Below are positions 57,901-64,000 of a stretch of DNA of 64,000 bases, piece by piece (within the stretch, counting starts at the first letter, position 1; each line of letters opens with the position of its first letter). Under the pieces are notes generated by a model, which was not told the DNA's origin, did no database searches, and saw only the letters and a program-made list of their open reading frames with translations. The DNA lies in the NCBI GenBank assembly GCA_003427395.1, contig BFEA01000032.1, forward strand, positions 4,907,489 to 4,971,488, given 5' to 3'. A program made the translations under genes and the position numbers. This stretch comes from Chara braunii. Lineage: Eukaryota; Streptophyta; Charophyceae; Charales; Characeae.

Positions 57901-58177
57901 GCCTAAAACAAGTTACAAACGACGTATGACTAAGCCGCCTCAACTTAGGGGTACGCTTAGCCTCCGTAACAACAGTTCAAACATTCATGAATACTTTCAT
58001 ACAAACTTAATAATTTCAGTTCTTCTTAGGCAGATGATCAGACCGACCCAACTTAGGGAGACATCCAACCCTGCCTTGTGTTTAAAAGGGAAAAAAAAAA
58101 AAAAATTATACTAAAACGCTGCCCCTTTTTGTGTTATCACGAGCATAAAACTGAACCGCGCTAACTTAAGGGTACGC
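54965..58177 (-). mobile_element. LTR copy 4 (minus), 3' portion only
   Basis: Read on minus it ends CTCGACA next to an Asp primer site and matches LTR copy 1 from its end upstream. 54990-55370 matches 43110-43510; 56020-56290 matches 41960-42230 (TTATCACTGATAACAGGTC-like palindrome, TCGGTTGCCGATT, CACTCTTGCCACTCAACCT). Two units of the 122-bp array follow, then a hairpin array. It stops abruptly at 58177, where the plus-strand LTR begins, so that element appears to have landed in it. Confidence 0.8.
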
Positions 58178-58180
58178 TGT
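56975..58180 (-). repeat. Hairpin array, TAAGTT hexaloop, twelve units
   Basis: Units centred near 56992, 57049, 57102, 57165, 57228, 57293, 57354, 57404, 57472, 57944, 58054 and 58163. On minus the loop TAAGTT is closed by CCCC/GGGG in some units and CCCT/AGGG in others. Outer arms also co-vary: CTAGGC/GTCTAG (57034-57064), GGTTAGGC/GTCTAATC (57276-57310), GGTTGGAC/GTCTGACC (57337-57371), CTAAGC/GCTTAG (57928-57961). The ninth unit is interrupted by a MITE. The last units are decayed. Confidence 0.93.
57478..57890. mobile_element. MITE-like insertion with perfect 13-bp TIRs
   Basis: 413 bp bounded by CCACAGGTCCCCC and its exact reverse complement. It splits one unit of the hairpin array, which resumes after it. 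Non-coding, with repeated GTACGGAGG words. No clear target duplication: flanks are TTAAG and TGCCT, and compared with sister units about four bases seem missing at the site. Superfamily unresolved. Confidence 0.8.
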
Positions 58181-59483
58181 CGGCGCGAATTCCCTTATAA
58201 GGGTATCCACTCTGTTTTATGCAAGTGGCAGAAAATGATTTTGGGGTAAAGTTAAGTATATCACGCTAGGCGCAGCTATGTCTGTGACTTACATTGACTG
58301 GGTGGTTGACTATAATAGAGAGTGTGTGGGCAAGCGGATTTTAAGACGCGCGTGATCTTTTTATTTGTTGATGATTGAAAGGATGGCGTGATCGCCGACC
58401 ATAATTTATTTCTTCTGATTAAACAGGGACTAAAAAAAGTTTTATTTCTTGATTGGTGCATTTACCTCGACTTGCGCACGCATACGGAGGACGACGTCAA
58501 CGGCGGCATGATCCGGTATAGCCGCGCGGTGGGCACGGAGGTTGGCGGTCGACGGTTCGGTCGATAGGTCGATGTGTGGGATTAAAATGTTTCGGTAGAT
58601 TGGCGCGTCGAGCAGTGTCTGTTTATTTAGACTTTCGTCAAAGTGAACAAGCCTTGGGCCTAGCGCTATTGTTTACAGTATTAGACTCACGTCAAGGAGA
58701 TTCAGGGATCGGGGTCGAGTGGCGACGACGCGAGAACATCAGAGTGTCGCGAAGGCGTCAATGGGGTCGAGGGTCGGCAGGGTTATCCCCCTCGGCTTTG
58801 TCGTCCGTGACGCCTGATCGGAGATGGCGTTTCCTAGGTAATCCTCTTTAGCGCCGTATTTTGTTTGTTTCTTTTGAGCCCCGACGAGCCGTTGACCTGG
58901 GGTAACGCCGAATTTAATGGCCACCTCGATGCGGTCCTGGGTACGACCCACGTTTCGGGTCTAGGGAGGGCGCGCGGGGGTGTGATGTATTTACAAGGTG
59001 GCCGGGAGCGTGGCCATGGGCTAGTCTCGTGAGCACGCCGAAGCTATCCCGTTTGAGCGTTTCGGGGCCTACGTAGTAGCCACACCCATGCTCAAGCCTC
59101 CCATGAGGGAGAATGCGGGAACTCCTCCCACTAGTAGGGGCGATATCCGGTATAGCGGGTGGTACCGGCCAGGGGTTAGCCGGTTGCATTAGGACCAAGC
59201 TTCTCGGAGGCGGCCGTGGGCCACTACGGCCAGCCTATTGTGAAGCCCTTCCTCACCGCAGTGGCACATCAGGCCGCGCCGCAGCCCGCTGATAGTAGGT
59301 AGACGCCCATCGGGGGACCAGCTAGCAATCGGGAGCAGAGTCGAGCAGCGTTGCGCAACAGCGGACTGAAAAGTTGGGGCAGATAGGAAGACCGCTGCGC
59401 TAAGGCGCTAGCTGGCCGATGGTGAAAACAAAAGGGAGTGGGGGAGTACGAGGGTTGTCAAGCGAGAGCAAAGAAAACAGTTG

Positions 59484-60395
59484 AATCCGGGCGCTAAATC
59501 ACGCCGGATGCATGCGGGGAGTAGGAAAGAAGTGAAGAGGAGAAAACTTGCCACATCGGCCGGTGGCTCGCCCCGCTAAGAGTACTTCTTCGGGAAAGTC
59601 TTGGCTGGTCGGACGGCTCTGTGGCGCAGCGATAGAGACCGGTAGCACTTGAGTGCAGCTTGAGCGCTGAAGAGACGAGCGAGATGGATACTGAGGCGGG
59701 CTAGGAAAGAAAAGGAAAGGAACGAACCCGGGCGGGAAGATGCGCCGGGTGCATGCGAAAAGGCGGGCTATGGCTGAGAGGGGGAGAGGGCCAGCTCGCT
59801 CGATTCCCCATAGTTTCCGACGGGGGAAGAGTCGATCCCGGGGTTTTTGCCCCGGGCGAGCGCAGTGANGAGGTTAGTTTTGGAAGAGGGTTAGTGTAGG
59901 AGGGGGTAAGAGAGAAATGAANTACNCGGGATATGGCGGGAGAAGAAGTACGGGTAGANAAGTTGANCTCACCCGTTTCTCGATGAGAACGGGCGAGTGA
60001 AGACTCGCTCTGGGGTTTTTAGACATTGCGAACACGATAGTGNAGTCAGAAGGGAGGAAAAANTAATGTAAAAGGGAGTTAATAGGAAAAACCGCGCGCG
60101 GAGAGTGTCGGGGAGGAAGACGAACGAGAGTGAAGTTGCACTAACTCGCTCGTTTTCCGACCGATTTTAACGAACTAAGATACTAGACTCGGTTTTTTAG
60201 GCCGGGCGAATACGTTGGTGAAGTCAGAATAGTGGGAGGATTAATGGATTTGAAGTTAGAAAGAGAAGTGGTAGCGCGGAGCTATGGCGGGCGAAGAAGT
60301 GAAGGAGAAGAGGAAGGGAAAAGGTTATATCTCAACCGTTTTTTGACGAAATTGGGCAAAATAAAACTATAGATTGGGGTTTTGGGGTGCTGCGA
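59484..60395 (+). repeat. ACCYGG and CTCGCCCG hairpins, copy 5
   Basis: 59484-59513 (ATCCGG/CCGGAT), 59724-59756 (ACCCGG/CCGGGT), 59801-59830 (TTCCCC/GGGGGAA), 59968-59997 (CTCACCCG/CGGGCGAG, with inner TCTC/GAGA), and weaker units near 60145 and 60330. Most CTCGCCCG-type units are followed by a G-rich GGGGTTTT-like stretch. A tRNA-like A box (GTGGCGCAGCGATAGAG) lies near 59622. Confidence 0.8.
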
Positions 60396-60676
60396 GATGA
60401 ACAGTGATGTTAGTTTTGCGGATAAAGGAGCGGATCAACTGGTACAGAGGAAAAGGGCTGCGAGAGAGTGTCGAAGAGGGGAATATGACGAATTTGAAGG
60501 TATTCGTTTTAGCAAACTCCTAGCAAGGACTAGGCAAGAAGGAGGAGAGATGAGGAGCGGGGGTTTTGGGAAGTTGCCAGCTCCATGGCAGGCTCGGATC
60601 CCGCAGTGAAGATGTAGTCTCTGTGCTATGTCAGGTAGCGGCTGCGCGAATATTGAAGGGCGCTTGGAAAGCTGAA

Positions 60677-60803
60677 TGTATCTTTTCGCATTCTAGCGGA
60701 AGATTCATCCGGATTTTGCTAATCCTATCGATGGAAAAGGCCACTCTCTAACTCTCTACAAGCATGATCGACAGCGATTTATATTTCCGCTTTTAACGGA
60801 AAG
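60677..60803 (+). repeat. ATCTTTCC-type hairpins, copy 5 (two units)
   Basis: 60677-60707 (TGTATCTTTTCGC ... GCGGAAGATTCA, loop ATTCTA) and 60784-60803 (TTTCCG/CGGAAA). Confidence 0.8.
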
Positions 60804-62034
60804 GTTCATTCTCATTTTACAGCTTCGAGGGGAGGGGCTACGCGGCTCATGGTCGCTTCCGATCGTGGTGCTCGGGACACGCAAGTGGTCTTCATCTTCA
60901 CACTGACCACTTCACCATTGGTAATCTCGTCTCATTGCCTGTCAATTGTCCATCCGGCGGTCCTCTTCCTGTTCGCGGTCAGCCTGCCTTTCTTGAGTCT
61001 GCGAGGTGTACGGGAGCCTGGCCGGGTGGCCTACCAAGTGAAGAGAGAGAGGGAGAGACGGCCCCCACTTGTCCCCCTGTGGGAAAGGCAGTAGGGAAAT
61101 GTGTGTTGCCCGTGTGATCCCGTCAGGGTGCATGAGGGGCCTCGTTGTACTACTCATTATGCTGCCCATGGACGAAGAGTCATTCGTGATCTACTGTGTG
61201 AGTTGCAGTTGGACCATCTTCGACTGAATCTGGCTGTATCAGTGACCAGATTCGTCGATGTAATCGGAGTCGTAGTGAGGTCTGGATCGGGAGCAGGATA
61301 GTAAGAGGGTCGGAGCGAAGGCGAGGACTACTCGAAAGGAGAACGCAAAAAACCAGCGGGAGACCAGGGGAGAAAAAACCATACGTTCCTGAGCAGTTTG
61401 CAAAGCTAGCGATGCTTGCCGAATAGCTGAGTGCTGAAGCTATTGCTCACTAAGTGATCATCTGCGCGGCCGTGTGAGTGATCATGCGGGTTGCTGTTCG
61501 CTATGCGCGCAGAGCCTTACTGGAGCGATTGCGGTGGTTACTACGGGTACTCCATGCCGTCGGCTTGGCCGAGGAAGCTTGGGCCTTGCCGCTAGGTGGG
61601 GAGACCGAGACTACGGGAAGGGGCTGCTCTGCTGCTGTGTGAACTGTTGGTGGCCCCAACTGTGCTCCTACTGAAGCAGCCGCGGGGCTTGATACGGGCT
61701 GCCAGGGCTGCTGAGCGACGTTACGCTACTGCGCACGCTTCATTCTGTCACGATAGCGACCGCTGAGTGCACGGTCCCGTCGGCCCATTCAGCCCTGTGT
61801 ACTGGGCCCCGTATCAAAGCGCCTAATGGCGGGGCTAACTGCTGATTTCAGACGGGATGTGGGAAAGAGGAAGTGATTGAATAACAAAAGGAGGAGGGTA
61901 CTTTTGTCGTGGACTAGGAGGTCACAAAAAGGTTGGCTCCGACGGGTTAATTTCGGCCAACCAGGCTGCGACTGACGGACTATTGTTGCAACTTAGAGAG
62001 CCGTCAGGCGTATAACCTCAATGATTGATTCGGG

Positions 62035-62320
62035 GTTGACTAAGCTGTTACGTCGGCTGTCATTGCGGGGCCCTCAGGCGCATCCAAATTTAAAGACCCT
62101 CTCTTGCGAGACTGAGAGCATCATTCTTGGATCTGAAAGTCTAAAATCCTTCTCCTTCTGCCCTTCTAACTCTCAGTCTAGTCTTGTGGTTACGCGAGGA
62201 AGGCGGCAGGCGGGATTGCCACCCGTAGGTCCGAGTCAAGACTCTGTGGGGAGTCCACCCACCGATTGTGAGAGCTCTGCCGAAACTCATAAGGAGTTCT
62301 AGAGGCAGGAAACTGTCAGG
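62035..62320 (+). other. Conserved LTR block, copy 5
   Basis: Counterpart of 39755-40040; see there. Confidence 0.55.
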
Positions 62321-62570
62321 TATATCATTTTCATCTGTATCACCCACTACTACCCATGTTTGTTTATCTCCCTGCAGTATGACTTACGTATGCATGTGTG
62401 TCCCTATGATTTGGCTTTCTTTTTCAGGATTCAATCAGACTGAATGGAAGGAATGTGTGAAAGTGAAGTTTAAGTTTCTCTTTTGTTTTAATTGAAAGCA
62501 GACAAGGGATAAAGTAGGGAAAGGTGGGAGGAAGGTGGACTGCATGCGTTTGGAAGAGTCAACCAAAGCC

Positions 62571-63244
62571 TGAGCATTGTTTCTACTGTGAATGGTTCAT
62601 GACTATGTTTATTTGGCTGTTTTATGAAGGACCACGCATTGTTTCTACTGTGAATGGCCTGGTTGCTATGTTTATTTCGTTGTTCTCTGGAGGACCGGGC
62701 ATTGTTTCTACTGTGAATGGCCTGTTTACTCTCTGAGGGTTTGCCTGATTGAAGGGGTTTAAATTCTTGTTTAGTCTGAGGGAGGATTTTTGTTCTAAGG
62801 CTAAGCATTGTTTCCATGATGAATGATTTAGCCTGAAAACCACGCACATAAATTAAAGTAAGTATAAAGGAAAGTACTTTATGTATATTTGCATGTGAAC
62901 TGGCAGTTGGACATTGTTTCTACTGTGAATGGTCCAGCGTTAAGCCATATCATTAAGAAGAGAAAAGGAAAAATACAAGGTATAAATGAAAATAGTTTGG
63001 GCAAGCTGAACATTCTTTCTACTGTGAATGGTTCAGTCCCCTGCCCATATTTGCCTTTTTCTTTTGAAAACAAAGTCAGAGAAATACTAAAATTTTGGAT
63101 ATTAAACAGCTCAGGGCGACTATACATTTTTTCCATGACGAATGGCCTACTCATCTGCCCAAAAGAAGAGAGAAGTAGTTGTGCAATCTGTTTGTGTATA
63201 TCATAAAGACAATCTGAGAATTGTTTCCATGACGAATGGTCCAG
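62571..63244 (+). repeat. Eight-unit hairpin array with TTTCTACTGTG/TTTCCATGACG loops
   Basis: Units at 62571-62599, 62631-62661, 62693-62724, 62801-62831, 62906-62938, 63006-63036, 63123-63155 and 63214-63244. The inner stem ATT/AAT is constant. Outer arms vary but pair: CTGAAC/GTTCAG (63006), GGAC/GTCC (62906), CTAA/TTAG (62801), TGA/TCA (62571). The units occupy the same part of the LTR as the TAAGTT array of copy 1, but the loops are unrelated. Confidence 0.92.
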
Positions 63245-63534
63245 CTCTATGTCTTATGTAAAATGGGTATAAGGATTCAAGGACTTGAAAAATTCATAAA
63301 CTATCTATGTAGAATTGACCTTGGATGGTGAGAGTACTTTCCCTTGTGGTTTAGCTTGCATGTGACTAAGTAAGGTCACAACTTAGTATGAGTTTCAGGT
63401 TGGTAGGTAGTTGCTTTAGTTGTTTGCCACGTGCTAGAACCATAGGAGTTAGTATCAAGTCCTGCATTTTTTCTAATAATTTTTTTTACTTAGGTCAATT
63501 CTTGCATTTTCTAAGATTTGTTCTTATCCTTGGC

Positions 63535-63990
63535 TTTGTATAAATTTTGGCAAACTACTTTCTCTACGGGAAGCGCTGCCGAAATTTTTAAAAATTCGAG
63601 GAATTAGTTGAATTTTAACTTGACAAAGTTGTCAAAAGTTCAACTTTGTCTTTTTCTGACTTGGAATAAATCTGGGAAGTCTCCCTTTCTAAAGGGAGTG
63701 CTGCCAAAATTTTTGCTAATTCAGGGAGTTAGACAAAAATTGAGCTTTGGGATGTCAAAGCTACTTCCAAATTCTAGACTTAGCCTTGTATAAATTTTGG
63801 AATAACACTTTTCTAGAGGGAGTGCTGCCGAATTTTTTACAAGAATTAAGGAGTTAGACAAATTTTGACTTTCCAGAGTAAGAGATTATTTTTACTCTCA
63901 TATCTGGGCTTATATAAATTCTGGAAAGACACTTTTCCTACGGGAAGCGCTGCCGAAATTTTCTTAGCTGGAGAGGAGATAGATTATATT
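63535..63990 (+). repeat. 122-bp tandem array, copy 5
   Basis: GCTGCCGAAATTT cores or variants near 63570, 63695, 63820 and 63945; the counterpart of 41195-41770. Confidence 0.92.
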
Positions 63991-64000
63991 TTGACAGGTG

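Larger units (their letters stand above)
58178..64000 (+). mobile_element. LTR copy 5, continues past the window
   Basis: Starts TGTCGGCGCG with the start palindrome (GAATTCCCTTATAAGGGTAT) and is colinear with LTR copy 1: ACCYGG and CTCGCCCG hairpins, ATCTTTCC hairpins, conserved block (62035-62320), hairpin array (62571-63244), 122-bp array (63535-63990). By comparison with copy 1, about 1.8 kb of LTR should lie beyond the edge. Ambiguous bases cluster at 59870-60063. Confidence 0.8.

Noticed and set aside
56975-58180. Regular ~28-nt palindromic repeats separated by ~35-nt spacers look like a CRISPR array
   Set aside because: The window is eukaryotic, repeats diverge with compensatory changes, spacers are related to one another and to sister LTR copies, and there are no cas genes. 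It is part of an LTR.

Overview
This is a nuclear, eukaryotic, repeat-dominated window with almost no ordinary genes. It is probably from a green-plant lineage, most likely a streptophyte alga (a Chara-like genome would fit, but that is inference). The clues are an intronless plant-like core histone H2A, a 6-bp-stem/4-nt-loop hairpin 60 nt after its stop codon (replication-type histone 3' ends of this kind occur in green algae and animals but not in land plants), plant-type telobox repeats, Ty3/Gypsy elements primed by initiator-Met and Asp tRNAs, U6-derived pseudogenes, and many GA/CT microsatellites. Two N-runs (16279-16488 and 45256-45381) sit against microsatellites and look like assembly gaps.

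Layout. 1-3657 (minus) is a decayed Ty3/Gypsy element: primer-binding site, Gag, zinc knuckle, protease-side spacer and a frameshifted start of reverse transcriptase, running off the left edge. 3.7-10.8 kb is mostly unassigned, with one unrecognised ORF, short tandem duplications and a U6 pseudogene. 10.88-11.55 kb is the one convincing gene, histone H2A (minus), with its 3' stem-loop and TATA/CCAAT-type promoter. A decayed H2A copy lies at 15.17-15.53 kb (plus). 12.2-12.8 kb is a Mutator-type MITE. 13-27 kb is low-complexity or unassigned sequence with several satellite-like arrays, the most striking being a tandem array of long hairpins at 25.8-26.4 kb. A foldback element lies at 27.9-28.5 kb, followed by a GGGTA-rich hAT-like element (28841-30211) inserted in an LTR fragment, with a 7/8-matching 8-bp target duplication.

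The right half (34.9-64 kb) is largely one repeat family: a retroelement with an Asp-tRNA primer site and an exceptionally long apparent LTR (about 8.6 kb in the one copy that shows both ends, 34943-43532). Copies begin at 34943, 45671, 46568 and 58178 on plus. A minus-strand copy ends at 54965 and is cut off at 58177 by the plus-strand copy. Shorter LTR-end fragments lie at 18.85 kb (minus) and 28.75-30.52 kb (plus). No Gag or Pol coding was found attached to this family here.

The most unusual signal is that these LTRs are packed with repeated hairpins. Within each hairpin family the two stem arms change together between units. Five families recur in the same order along the copies: a start palindrome, ACCYGG hairpins, CTCGCCCG hairpins, ATCTTTCC hairpins, then a 5-12 unit array. 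In two copies that array has an invariant TAAGTT hexaloop. In the copy starting at 58178 it has unrelated loops at equivalent positions. This is the best candidate for something undescribed.
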